Positions 7,717 to 15,683 of a stretch of 28,259 bases of DNA are shown piece after piece. Source of the DNA: Lactobacillaceae bacterium (GTDB taxonomy: Bacteria > Bacillota > Bacilli > Lactobacillales > Lactobacillaceae); NCBI GenBank assembly GCA_031282325.1, contig JAITDY010000039.1, positions 1-28,259 on the forward strand. The letters run 5' to 3'. Both the position numbers and the translations under genes were made by a program. Positions within the stretch are counted from its first letter, which is position 1, and the number at the start of each line of letters is the position of its first letter. The notes below the pieces were generated by a model, which worked only from the letters and a program-made list of their open reading frames with translations, ran no database searches and was not told the DNA's origin.

Positions 7717-8649
7717 CTAAAAATTTAAAATATATTTACCGCGCATTGATTGTTCTGTTACTATTTTTTGTCCTTCTATTAAATTTTCTAAATTGAAAGT
7801 AGCCTCCTTACCAATTTCGATTTTTAATTTGTTGTTAGATATTAATTTCATTAGTTCAGATAAAGTTTCTCCGCTTGAATTCATAAAGAAACGAGTAGCT
7901 TTAACTCCCAGTTTATCTGCTTGCTCAAGAGCACCACCCGGTAAAGGAACAGTTGAATAAATACGTCCCCCTTTTTTCAAAACAGTTAGAGATTTCATTA
8001 AATTGTCACCACCAATGACGTCTAAAACGGCGTCTACCTGCTTTGCTACTTGAGTGAAGTCTGTACTTGTAAAATCAATAGTTTGAATATTTTCGCCAAA
8101 CGACTCAACAAATTTTAAATCATTTGGCAAGGAAGTGGCATATATTTTGTTGGCTTCGATGGCAATAGCAGTCTGTAAAGCTACGTTTCCAACAGAACCA
8201 GCAGCACCATGAATTAAAATATTTTCACCAGCTTGTAGCTTAATTCCATCAACGATGGATGAATAACCTGTTTGTCCGCCCAAAGCAACAGCTGCAGCTT
8301 GCTGGAAGGAAACATTTTCTGGAATTACCCCAGTTTCATTAGCTTTAGAAACGACAAATTCTGCATATGCCCCCATACGCGGTACAGCTATTACTCGGTC
8401 ACCGATTTTAAAATTTGTTACATTTGAACCAATTTCAGCTACAATTCCAGCAGATGTTGACCCCCCAATGAAAGGTAATATAACGTCTGTTCCAAATGCC
8501 CCGCTTCGATATTTAATATCATATGGATCGATTGCAACAGCCTTTTGTTCAATTAAAATTTCATCCTCATTAATAGAAGGCTTATTTGTTGATACTTCTT
8601 TTAGAACATCATACGAATTGCTAAATTCATTAAAAATAATTGCTTTCAT
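7717..8649 (-). CDS. Zinc-independent MDR oxidoreductase (quinone oxidoreductase-like)
   Basis: A 310-residue NAD(P)H-dependent oxidoreductase of the medium-chain family, quinone-reductase branch, probably reducing quinones or alpha,beta-unsaturated carbonyls in the cytosol. The N-terminal GroES-like domain has AIDPYDIKYRSGAFG and ends with GDRVIAVPRMGAYAEF. The Rossmann part has ILIHGAAGSVGNVALQTA with the AxxGxVG nucleotide motif, and VDAVLDVIGG. The catalytic and structural zinc ligands of alcohol dehydrogenases are absent, as expected for this branch. The ATG at 8649 has a strong AAAGGAG site. An AT-rich stretch with TTGATT and TATACT (15-base spacing) precedes it, overlapped by an imperfect TAAG/CTTA dyad that could be an operator. 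Exact substrate cannot be told. Confidence 0.88.
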   Translation of the reverse strand: MKAIIFNEFSNSYDVLKEVSTNKPSINEDEILIEQKAVAIDPYDIKYRSGAFGTDVILPFIGGSTSAGIVAEIGSNVTNFKIGDRVIAVPRMGAYAEFVVSKANETGVIPENVSFQQAAAVALGGQTGYSSIVDGIKLQAGENILIHGAAGSVGNVALQTAIAIEANKIYATSLPNDLKFVESFGENIQTIDFTSTDFTQVAKQVDAVLDVIGGDNLMKSLTVLKKGGRIYSTVPLPGGALEQADKLGVKATRFFMNSSGETLSELMKLISNNKLKIEIGKEATFNLENLIEGQKIVTEQSMRGKYILNF

Positions 8650-8737
8650 AAATAATCTCCTTTTGCTAACAAAAAGTAAGTATACTCTTATTTTAATAAA
8701 ATCAATAGTAGCTAAAGTAGATTTTATTTATTTTTAG

Positions 8738-9682
8738 TTATTCACTAGGAGTACTTGTAATCAACATTAAGTTTCCATCTAGAGCCCATTCTTTAATGTC
8801 GCTAGTTAAAATATAATGATCACCTTTAGATAATTTGTAATTCGTATTATCAATACTTAATGCACCCTCACCGTCAATCACTGAACATAGAGAATAAGTA
8901 TCTTGTTGTATCAATTTAACTGGTCCAGAAATAGATAATTTATCTACTGAAAAAACGTCATTTGATATAAAAGAGGTACGAATTAAATTATTTGTTTTTG
9001 TGATTTTAGGTAATTGTTTTTTAGGAATGCCAAAAGTTAAAACATCAATTGCTTTTTCAATATCTAATTTTCGTAAGTTCCCATTTTGATCCTTACGATT
9101 GAAATCATAAATACGATAAGTGGAATCTGATGATTGCTGAGTTTCTAAAATCATAATTCCCTTTCCGATAACATGCATAGTTCCGCTTGGTACATAATAG
9201 AAATCACCAGCTTTTACCTTGATTTTTCTAAGTAGCTTATCCCATTCGTTGTCATTAATCATCTTAATCAGTTCTTTTTTATTTCTAGCATTATGTCCAT
9301 ATATTATTTCTGAGTTCTCATCAGCGCTAATAATATACCAACATTCTGTTTTCCCCAGTTCGCCTTCTTGTTTTAAAGCATAAGCATCATTCGGGTGCAC
9401 TTGAACAGAAAGCCATTGGTTTGCATCTAAAATTTTAGTAAGTAGTGGAAATTTTTTTGCTTGAGAATTATTAAAAAGTTCTCTATGATTTTTATAAACA
9501 TTATCAAGTGTTTGGCCTTTAAAAGCACCATTTTTAATAACAGAAAGACCATTTGGATGGGCAGAAATAGCCCAGTATTCACCCACATTATTTGAAGGCA
9601 AGCTGTAGCCAAATTTTTTTAAATGGTTTCCGCCCCAAATTTTTTCTTTAAAAACTGAATTTAAAAATAATGGTTGTGCCAA
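8738..9682 (-). CDS. manA: Mannose-6-phosphate isomerase, class I
   Basis: Interconverts mannose 6-phosphate and fructose 6-phosphate in the cytosol, feeding mannose into glycolysis. The 314-residue length matches the short Firmicutes ManA form. Visible motifs are the N-terminal LFLNSVFKEKIWGG, the zinc-binding SVQVHPNDAYA (Q and H), ECWYII, and YYVPSGTMHVIGKGIMILETQQSSDSTYRIYDF, which carries a further zinc histidine and substrate residues. The start is a TTG at 9682 with AAAGGAG nine bases upstream; no ATG in frame lies near it. Divergent from the sugar symporter gene, with two cre sites in the space between, so catabolite control by CcpA is likely. Confidence 0.93.
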   Translation of the reverse strand: MAQPLFLNSVFKEKIWGGNHLKKFGYSLPSNNVGEYWAISAHPNGLSVIKNGAFKGQTLDNVYKNHRELFNNSQAKKFPLLTKILDANQWLSVQVHPNDAYALKQEGELGKTECWYIISADENSEIIYGHNARNKKELIKMINDNEWDKLLRKIKVKAGDFYYVPSGTMHVIGKGIMILETQQSSDSTYRIYDFNRKDQNGNLRKLDIEKAIDVLTFGIPKKQLPKITKTNNLIRTSFISNDVFSVDKLSISGPVKLIQQDTYSLCSVIDGEGALSIDNTNYKLSKGDHYILTSDIKEWALDGNLMLITSTPSE

Positions 9683-9718
9683 AATGATAATCTCCTTTAC
9701 GTTGCTCTATTTGCTTTA

Positions 9719-9732
9719 TGAAAACGCTTACA
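9719..9732. promoter_or_regulatory. cre site (CcpA operator), manA side
   Basis: TGAAAACGCTTACA fits the catabolite-responsive element consensus TGWAARCGYTWNCW at every position. It lies 37 bases upstream of the manA start codon, in or near its promoter, so CcpA bound here would most likely repress manA when preferred sugars are plentiful. Confidence 0.8.
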
Positions 9733-9794
9733 TATTTGATTATAGCTATTATTAATTATTAAAAACACTAAAAAACCAAATTCAATAATAAAAT

Positions 9795-9808
9795 TGTAAG
9801 CGCTTCCA
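9795..9808. promoter_or_regulatory. cre site (CcpA operator), sugar symporter side
   Basis: TGTAAGCGCTTCCA also fits the full cre consensus. It ends 11 bases before a TATAAT (9820-9825) and so covers the -35 region of the symporter gene, where no good -35 hexamer is present. This position usually gives repression by blocking RNA polymerase. Confidence 0.8.
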
Positions 9809-9819
9809 GAAAAAAGCGA

Positions 9820-9825
9820 TATAAT
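9820..9825 (+). promoter_or_regulatory. -10 box of the sugar symporter gene
   Basis: A perfect TATAAT 37-42 bases before the annotated start. The -35 is poor: TTGTAA at 9794 lies 20 bases upstream and overlaps the cre site. Confidence 0.5.
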
Positions 9826-9861
9826 AAAAATATAGTTACTTATAGTGACGTTTTTTGGGAG

Positions 9862-11277
9862 TTGTTAAAAAATGGAAAGAAAAAAATTTCAACAAGTTTT
9901 ATATATTTTTTTGGAGCCCTAGGTGGACTGCTTTTTGGTTATGATACTGGTGTTATTTCAGGCGCAATTTTATTTATTGAAAAACAATTGCATTTAACAT
10001 CTTGGTCTTCAGCGTGGGTTGTTGCAGCTGTTTTATTAGGGGCCGTATTGGGGGCGGCAATTATTGGTCCAATGTCTGATACTTTTGGGCGCCGAAAATT
10101 ATTGTTACTTTCTTCAATAATTTTCTTTATTGGTGCTATCGGATCGGCTGTAGCTAGTAACTTTTTAATTTTAGTTGGTTCAAGAATTGTTTTGGGGATT
10201 GCAGTGGGAGCTGCTTCTTCGCTTGTTCCTACTTACTTAGCAGAATTAGCACCTGCTGATAAACGTGGTGGCGTGTCTACGATGTTTCAGCTTATGATAA
10301 TGACTGGAATTTTATTAGCATATATTTCTAACTGGGTATTATCTATATCTGATATTAATCTTGGCTTTTTGGCTATAAACAAATATGATGGATGGCGTTG
10401 GATGCTAGGATTAGCAGCAATTCCAGCAGCGCTTTTATTTTTAGGAGTTTTAAGATTACCTGAGTCCCCTCGTTTCTTAGTGAGAAAGGGTAACAGCCAA
10501 GAAGCTAAAGAAGTTTTGGGGTATTTTTCTGATAATGAAAAAGAAATCAATTTAGAATTATCAGATATTGAATTACAGGCTAGTGCTGAAAAAGCGGGCG
10601 GATTTAAAGAATTATTTAGTCCAGTGGCTCGTCCAGTTTTGATTATGGCAATTGGCCTAGCGATTTTCCAACAAATCATTGGGTGTAACACAGTTCTATA
10701 TTACGCGCCATCAATTTTTACAGATCTAGGTTTTGGTGTCAATGCAGCTTTAATAGCTCATATCGGGATTGGAATTTTCAATGTCATAGTTACTTATATC
10801 GCAATGAAAATAATGGATAAAGTTAACAGAAAAACTATGCTCACTTTAGGATCGTTAGGCATGGGTATTTCATTAGTTTTAATGAGCATCGGAATGCATT
10901 TATCTTCCGGAACCGGTGGTAAAGCTGGTGGTTATATTGCTGCTGTTGCCCTAACGGTGTATATTGCATTTTTCTCAGCTACTTGGGGACCGGTAATGTG
11001 GGTTATGATTGGCGAAAGCTTCCCATTAAACATTCGTGGATTAGGAAATTCATTTGGTGCTGTTATTAATTGGTCGGCTAACTACTTGGTCTCGTTAACA
11101 TTCCTACCACTTCTTAAAGCATTTGGAACTGGTAATTTATTCTTAGTTTATGCATTAGCAAGTTTTGTTGGCATAATATTTATTAAATACGGAACAATTG
11201 AAACTAGAGGATTAACACTTGAACAATTAGAGGCTTCATTGCGTCACCGCGCTAACCACTTAACTGAAGTTAAATAA
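9862..11277 (+). CDS. Sugar/H+ symporter, MFS sugar porter family
   Basis: A 12-helix major facilitator of the sugar porter family (XylE/AraE/IolT type), importing a sugar or polyol with protons. Signatures: FGALGGLLFGYDTGVISGA in helix 1, DTFGRRK in loop 2-3, PESPRFLV, QQIIGCNTVLYYAPSIF in helix 7, GESFPLNIRG and the terminal ETRGLTLEQLE (PETKG-like). Two residues support sugar specificity of this family (QQ...N), but the substrate cannot be named. The start is unusual: the only in-frame initiator is TTG at 9862, with GGGAG directly abutting it. An ATG at 9872 with better spacing is out of frame, and one extra A in the A7 run at 9880-9886 would join it (MERKKISTS...). Near cre sites and divergent from manA. 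Confidence 0.9.
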   Translation: MLKNGKKKISTSFIYFFGALGGLLFGYDTGVISGAILFIEKQLHLTSWSSAWVVAAVLLGAVLGAAIIGPMSDTFGRRKLLLLSSIIFFIGAIGSAVASNFLILVGSRIVLGIAVGAASSLVPTYLAELAPADKRGGVSTMFQLMIMTGILLAYISNWVLSISDINLGFLAINKYDGWRWMLGLAAIPAALLFLGVLRLPESPRFLVRKGNSQEAKEVLGYFSDNEKEINLELSDIELQASAEKAGGFKELFSPVARPVLIMAIGLAIFQQIIGCNTVLYYAPSIFTDLGFGVNAALIAHIGIGIFNVIVTYIAMKIMDKVNRKTMLTLGSLGMGISLVLMSIGMHLSSGTGGKAGGYIAAVALTVYIAFFSATWGPVMWVMIGESFPLNIRGLGNSFGAVINWSANYLVSLTFLPLLKAFGTGNLFLVYALASFVGIIFIKYGTIETRGLTLEQLEASLRHRANHLTEVK

Positions 11278-11288
11278 AAGAATTTAAA

Positions 11289-11320
11289 AAAAAGTCAAGT
11301 TTAATGCTTGGCTTTTTATT
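11289..11320 (+). terminator. Intrinsic terminator after the sugar symporter gene
   Basis: AAAAAGTCAAG (11289-11299) pairs with CTTGGCTTTTT (11307-11317), 11 bp with one G-U pair and a 7-base loop, followed by T-rich sequence. It separates the symporter gene from the HAD gene. Confidence 0.78.
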
Positions 11321-11347
11321 TGTTACTAGAATAATTTACAATTATTA

Positions 11348-12154
11348 ATGATGATTAAATTAATAGCAATTGATATAGACGGAACACTTGTAAACTCCAA
11401 ACAGCAAATAACCCAAGAAGTAAAAGAATCAATACAAGAAGTTCTTCAAAAAGAAATAAAGGTTGTTATTGCTACCGGGCGACCATTACCGGGAGTTAGG
11501 CATATTATTGATGAACTTGGGATAAAAGGCAATGAACAATATGTAATTACTTATAATGGTGGGTTAATTTTATCTGCTTCGGGTAATGAAATTCTTAAAT
11601 TTCCAATTCCCCAAAAAGAAATCGACAAGTTAAATAATTTTTCTTTAGAAAATAATGTTTATATGCAAGCAGAAACAATTAATTCGGCTGTGACCACACA
11701 TAAAATCATCCCATATTGGGGGAATTTTGAAAATGCTTTAGTTAAATTACCTTTACATGTTGACCTAAATAGTATTCCTTTAAACGATTATTTTAAAGTA
11801 ATGTTTATTGATGAAGAAGCAAAATTAAATTTAATTCAAAATAAGGTTCCTAAAAATGTTACTGACACCGTTAACATGATTCGTTCTACTGCTCAAAATT
11901 TAGAATTTGTTTCCCCAAAAACTTCTAAGGGAGATGCACTTTTAGCCCTAACTAAGTTTTTAAATATCGATATAAAAGATACACTAGCAATTGGTGATCA
12001 AGAAAATGATTATTCAATGATTGAAAATGCTGGAATTGGAATCGCGATGGGCAATGCCATACAAAGAATTAAAAATATTGCCGATTTTGTTACTACTAGT
12101 AATGATGAAAACGGAGTAGCCAATGCCATTACACGGTATATATTAAATAATTAA
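11348..12154 (+). CDS. Cof-type HAD hydrolase (sugar phosphatase-like)
   Basis: A 268-residue cytosolic phosphatase of the HAD superfamily, Cof/YidA subfamily with a type II cap. HAD motif I is AIDIDGTLVNS (nucleophile and acid/base Asp), motif II VVIATGRP, motif III lysine in SKGDALLAL, and motif IV AIGDQENDYSMIENAGIGIAMGNA. Members hydrolyse sugar phosphates, FMN or pyridoxal phosphate; the exact substrate cannot be told. Two ATGs lie in tandem at 11348 and 11351; the second gives the common start MIKLIAIDIDGTL. No ribosome binding site is seen. TTGTTA (11320-11325) and TATTAA (11343-11348), 17 bases apart, suggest a promoter that overlaps the start codon. Confidence 0.9.
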   Translation: MMIKLIAIDIDGTLVNSKQQITQEVKESIQEVLQKEIKVVIATGRPLPGVRHIIDELGIKGNEQYVITYNGGLILSASGNEILKFPIPQKEIDKLNNFSLENNVYMQAETINSAVTTHKIIPYWGNFENALVKLPLHVDLNSIPLNDYFKVMFIDEEAKLNLIQNKVPKNVTDTVNMIRSTAQNLEFVSPKTSKGDALLALTKFLNIDIKDTLAIGDQENDYSMIENAGIGIAMGNAIQRIKNIADFVTTSNDENGVANAITRYILNN

Positions 12155-12180
12155 AATAAAAATAAGATATTATTTAATTA

Positions 12181-13773
12181 ATGTTTAATCTAACAATTGC
12201 ATCGTTAATAATAATTTTGCCGCTAATCACACTAACTATTTTAAACATGCCTGCTATCAAAGGAATGAGTATTTCATCACTTATTGTTTTGTTAACAGGC
12301 ATTTTTATTTGGAAAATTGCCCCAATAGTTATAGTAGCTAGTGTTATTCAAGCTTTTCATAAAACCCTAACAGTACTTTGGATTTTATTTGGTGCTTTAT
12401 TTTTAATGAATTTCATGAATAAAACCGGATCGATTAATAAAATTACCCAATCTTTTTCATTTCTAACATCTGACATGCGTTTGCAAGCTGTGATAATTGC
12501 TTGGCTTTTTGGCGGATTGATTGAAGGAGTTGCTGGTTTTGGTACGCCAGCTATTGTAACAGCGCCCCTATTGATTGCGTTGGGATTTTCTTCAATTGCA
12601 GGAGTAACGTTAGCTTTAATTGGTGACAGCACAGCTGTTATTTTCGGAGCTGTAAATACACCAATGAATGTTGGTCTTTCTAATTTAGGATTAAGCGCCA
12701 ATTTAACACATGATATTGGTATTAAAGCAGCGATGGTAGATATTTTTGCCGGAACCTTTATTCCATTGGTGATAATTACAATTACAATTTTTGTTTTTAG
12801 TTCGCATAAATCTATAAAAAGATTTTTAGAAATTATTCCGTGGGCTTTGTTAATTGGTTTAATATATACACTTAGCGAGTTATTAATTGCTAGTGTATTG
12901 GGTGGCGATTTTGTATCAATAATATCGCCAATTATTACGATCTTAGTAGCAGTTATAACGATTAAATTTAAAATCTTCATTCCAAAAAAAGCTTGGAGAG
13001 GTGCTGCTAGAGAAGAATTTGGTGAAGATAGAGACTTAACTCAAGATAATGGAATATCATTTTTTCAAGCAGTAATTCCTTATATATTAGTAATCGGAAT
13101 TTTATTTGTAACTCGTATTGTACCGATTGTAAAAAAAGCGGTTCAGTCGGTAAATCCCGGACTTAAAAATATTCTTGGGGTTAATGGAATTGATTCAAGT
13201 TGGGAAATACTATATTCCCCGGGATTTATTCTTACATTTGCTACTATTATTGCTGTAATTATTCAAAAACAAAAAAAAGAAATTGTTTTAGATTCAGCAA
13301 AATATGCCATTTCTCAAATTATGTCTTCTACAGGAATAACATTATTGGTTACTTTGATTATGGTTCAAATTTTTTCTAATTCTCAATTAAATTCATCTAA
13401 TTTAGTGGGAATGCCAAAATATATTGCTAATAGTATGGTTAATGTTTTTGGAAATATTTGGCAGTTGTTTGCCCCACTATTAGGCGGAATAGGCTCTTTG
13501 GTAACTGGATCGGGAACGGTTTCTGTTCTTACATTCGCCCCTGTTCAATACAATGTTGCTCAAACTAGTGGTAGTGATCCATCGCTAATATTAGCTTTGC
13601 AATTAATTGGAGCAGCTGCAGGAAATATGGTAGCTATTCATAATATAGTAGCAGTAAGTTCAGTTATTGGATTAAAAGGAAAAGAGGGAAAAATATTAAA
13701 AAATACCCTACTTTCATTTTTGGTTTATATAAGTTTAGCTGGAATCACAGGAATTATATTTTCTAAACTTTAA
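12181..13773 (+). CDS. lctP: L-lactate permease (LctP family)
   Basis: A 530-residue, 12-14 helix transporter that moves lactate (and glycolate) with protons; the length is that of the LldP/LctP family. Typical pieces are FGALFLMNFMNKTGSINKI, LFGGLIEGVAGFGTPAIVTAPLL, IGDSTAVIFGAVNTPMNVGL near the middle and the conserved C-terminal GGIGSLVTGSGTVSVLTFAPVQYNVA followed by AAAGNMVAIHNIVAVSSVIGL. In a lactic acid bacterium it would export or take up lactate according to the gradient. The ATG at 12181 has no ribosome binding site; TATTAT (12168-12173) lies just seven bases upstream. The gene follows the HAD gene by 26 bases and its 3' end overlaps the convergent pseudouridine synthase by 11 bases, with no terminator between. 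Confidence 0.93.
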   Translation: MFNLTIASLIIILPLITLTILNMPAIKGMSISSLIVLLTGIFIWKIAPIVIVASVIQAFHKTLTVLWILFGALFLMNFMNKTGSINKITQSFSFLTSDMRLQAVIIAWLFGGLIEGVAGFGTPAIVTAPLLIALGFSSIAGVTLALIGDSTAVIFGAVNTPMNVGLSNLGLSANLTHDIGIKAAMVDIFAGTFIPLVIITITIFVFSSHKSIKRFLEIIPWALLIGLIYTLSELLIASVLGGDFVSIISPIITILVAVITIKFKIFIPKKAWRGAAREEFGEDRDLTQDNGISFFQAVIPYILVIGILFVTRIVPIVKKAVQSVNPGLKNILGVNGIDSSWEILYSPGFILTFATIIAVIIQKQKKEIVLDSAKYAISQIMSSTGITLLVTLIMVQIFSNSQLNSSNLVGMPKYIANSMVNVFGNIWQLFAPLLGGIGSLVTGSGTVSVLTFAPVQYNVAQTSGSDPSLILALQLIGAAAGNMVAIHNIVAVSSVIGLKGKEGKILKNTLLSFLVYISLAGITGIIFSKL

Positions 13774-14299
13774 TTATTTTAAATTGTCCGGGTTTTAGTG
13801 TCCCTAAAGTAAAATTTGAAATTTGTGTTCGAATTAAGCGCAAAGTGGGCAATCCGACAGCGGCTGTCATCCGTCTTACTTGTCTATTTTTACCTTCTTT
13901 AATTGAAATCTCCAACCAAGAAGTAGGAATATTTTGGCGTTTTCTTATTGGTGGATTTCTTTCCCAAAGCCAATCAGGTTCTAAAACACTTTTAACAAGA
14001 GCGGGTTTTGTTTTCCCATCTTTTAAATAAACACCATTTTCTAAATCATCAATTGCTTCTTTTGTGATTTCACCTTCGACTTGCACTAAGTAGGTCTTAT
14101 ATTCTTTATGCATGGGATCGGTAATTTCGTGTTGAAATTTCCCATCGTCAGTTAGCAATATTAGGCCCTCACTATCCATATCTAATCTGCCAGCTGCGTA
14201 TATATTTGGAATATCTATGTATTTTTTTAAGGTTTCTCGTCCACTATCGTCAGTAAATTTGGAGAGAACATTGTACGGTTTATTAAAAAGAACAAGCAT
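13763..14299 (-). CDS. Pseudouridine synthase, RsuA/RluE family
   Basis: Converts a uridine in ribosomal RNA to pseudouridine. The 178-residue protein lacks the N-terminal S4 domain, like E. coli RluE. The catalytic Asp40 is in AAGRLDMDSEGLILLTDDG; other family pieces are the start VLFNKPYNVLSKF, KEYKTYLVQVEG and the end WLEISIKEGKNRQVRRMTAAVGLPTLRLIRTQI. The target position in rRNA cannot be fixed from the sequence; 23S helix 89 (as for RluE) or a 16S site are possible. It is convergent with lctP, overlapping by 11 bases. The ATG at 14299 has only a weak GAAAG upstream. Confidence 0.92.
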   Translation of the reverse strand: MLVLFNKPYNVLSKFTDDSGRETLKKYIDIPNIYAAGRLDMDSEGLILLTDDGKFQHEITDPMHKEYKTYLVQVEGEITKEAIDDLENGVYLKDGKTKPALVKSVLEPDWLWERNPPIRKRQNIPTSWLEISIKEGKNRQVRRMTAAVGLPTLRLIRTQISNFTLGTLKPGQFKIIKV

Positions 14300-14395
14300 A
14301 CTTTCATTTTACAAAATTATTTTTTATTCCAAAATAAATTAAAAAATTTGTTTGAAAAATAGTTAACTTTGTGCAAATTATATCTAAATTAGAGT

Positions 14396-14401
14396 TATAA
14401 T
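14396..14401 (+). promoter_or_regulatory. -10 box of adhP
   Basis: Perfect TATAAT. The -35 is not clear: TTGTGC at 14369 is 21 bases upstream, so an activator or a poor -35 may be involved. The Rex-like operator begins four bases after this box. Confidence 0.55.
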
Positions 14402-14405
14402 AAAA

Positions 14406-14423
14406 TTGTAAGTAAATTCACAA
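14406..14423. promoter_or_regulatory. Rex-type operator in front of adhP
   Basis: TTGTAAGTAAATTCACAA matches the Rex consensus TTGTGANNNNNNTCACAA at all but one fixed position (A for G at position 5). It covers the expected transcription start, the classic repressor position. Rex senses NADH/NAD+ and controls fermentative alcohol dehydrogenases in Firmicutes, so derepression at high NADH is expected. Confidence 0.72.
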
Positions 14424-14438
14424 AAGAGAGGGTTAAAA

Positions 14439-15491
14439 ATGAAAGCTGCGGTTGTTCGCGAAAAAAATGATGGATATGTTGATTTAATTGATGATTGGAC
14501 TCCTAGGGCATTAGGATTTGGGGATGCTTTAGTAGACGTTGAATATGTGGGGCTTTGTCATACTGATTTGCATGTAGCCAACGGAGATTTTGGAGATCCA
14601 AATACAATTGGATTACGAAATGGTTCATTCCGCCGTGTAATTGGACATGAAGGAGTGGGGATTGTTTCTAAATTAGGTGAAGGAGCTAGCGATTATTTAA
14701 AAGTTGGGGATCGCGTTTCGATCGCTTGGTTCTATGATGCTTGTGGTGTTTGTGATTACTGTGTTTCTGGTAATGAAACATTTTGTCGTAATGTACGTAA
14801 TTCTGGCTATACTGTGGATGGTGCGATGTCTCAACAAGTTGTTGTTAATGCTAAATATGCAGTTAAAGTGCCAGACGGACTCGATCCAGTTGAAGCTACA
14901 TCAATTACTTGTGCTGGAGTTACCATGTATAAAGCTCTTAAAGTAGGAGAAACGAAGCCGGGGCAGTGGGTTTCGGTTCATGGAGCAGGCGGACTAGGAA
15001 ACTTAGCTGTTCAATATGCTCATAATGTTTTTGGAGCCCATGTTGCTGTTATTGATGGAAATGACGACAAATTAGCGGCTGCAAAAGCCAATGGTGCTGA
15101 AGTATTAGTTAATCGTAAAACCGAAGATGTTGTAGCAAAGGTTAATGAATTAACGGGCGGCGTTCATAATGCACAAGTAACAGCTGTAAATGATGCAGCA
15201 TTTTCTCAAGCAGTTAATGTATTGCGTCCAATGGGGAAATTAGTAGCTGTTGCTTTGCCACAAGGAGACATGGCTTTAAATATTGCTAAAACTGTTCTTG
15301 ATGGGATAGAAGTCCGTGGTTCTCTAGTTGGAACTCGTGGTGATTTGAAAGAAGCTTTCCAATTTGGAGCTGAAGGAAAAGTTAAACCAATTGTTGAAAA
15401 AGTTCCATTTTCAGATATGAATGAAGTTATCGACGAAATGAAGGCTGGTACAATTACTGGACGTAAAGTTTTCGATTTTACAACATTATAA
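14439..15491 (+). CDS. adhP: Zinc-dependent alcohol dehydrogenase, AdhP type
   Basis: Reduces acetaldehyde to ethanol with NADH (reversible), recycling NAD+ in fermentation. The 350-residue protein has the catalytic zinc residues Cys40 (GLCHTDLH), His70-Glu71 (GHEGVG) and Cys158. The structural zinc cysteines are 102, 105, 108 and 116, and the nucleotide motif is GAGGLGNLAVQYA (182-194). All are intact. GAGAGGG upstream of the ATG is a good ribosome binding site. Codon use is visibly richer in GC-ending codons (GTT/GCT/GGT/CGT) than its neighbours, typical of high expression. It is a single-gene unit: TATAAT, Rex-like operator, gene, strong terminator. Confidence 0.95.
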   Translation: MKAAVVREKNDGYVDLIDDWTPRALGFGDALVDVEYVGLCHTDLHVANGDFGDPNTIGLRNGSFRRVIGHEGVGIVSKLGEGASDYLKVGDRVSIAWFYDACGVCDYCVSGNETFCRNVRNSGYTVDGAMSQQVVVNAKYAVKVPDGLDPVEATSITCAGVTMYKALKVGETKPGQWVSVHGAGGLGNLAVQYAHNVFGAHVAVIDGNDDKLAAAKANGAEVLVNRKTEDVVAKVNELTGGVHNAQVTAVNDAAFSQAVNVLRPMGKLVAVALPQGDMALNIAKTVLDGIEVRGSLVGTRGDLKEAFQFGAEGKVKPIVEKVPFSDMNEVIDEMKAGTITGRKVFDFTTL

Positions 15492-15512
15492 AATTTATTT
15501 TCAATAAAAATT

Positions 15513-15546
15513 AAACCTCAAAAATAAAAAATTTTTGAGGTTTTTT
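15513..15546 (+). terminator. Strong intrinsic terminator after adhP
   Basis: A perfect 12-bp stem, AAACCTCAAAAA (15513-15524) with TTTTTGAGGTTT (15532-15543), 7-base loop, ending in six Ts (15541-15546). It insulates the following peptide operon from adhP. Confidence 0.9.
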
Positions 15547-15569
15547 ATAAAAAAATAAATGTTACAATA

Positions 15570-15615
15570 TTTACAACATATTAATTAACGCATTAAATTA
15601 ATCGGTTTATATGTT
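15570..15615 (+). promoter_or_regulatory. Candidate promoter with overlapping dyad, peptide operon
   Basis: TTTACA (15570-15575) and TTAAAT (15593-15598) are 17 bases apart, a weak-to-fair promoter. They sit within an inverted repeat: AACATAT (15575-15581) with ATATGTT (15609-15615), plus an inner TTAATTAA/TTAAATTAA pairing. A 9-bp direct repeat, TTACAATAT then TTACAACAT (15562-15579), covers the -35. This arrangement suggests binding of a regulator, but none is encoded next to it except possibly the TPR protein. Confidence 0.4.
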
Positions 15616-15683
15616 ATTACTAATATTTTTATTAAATAATTTTTTATCTTATTTAAAATAAAAAATTATCTGGAGGTGATATT

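Noticed and set aside
10287..10691. A 134-residue minus-strand open frame inside the sugar symporter gene
   Set aside because: Shadow of the symporter; low-complexity translation and no initiation signals.
12357..12980. A 207-residue minus-strand open frame inside lctP
   Set aside because: It is the antisense shadow of a well-matched permease gene, without ribosome binding site or recognisable protein features.
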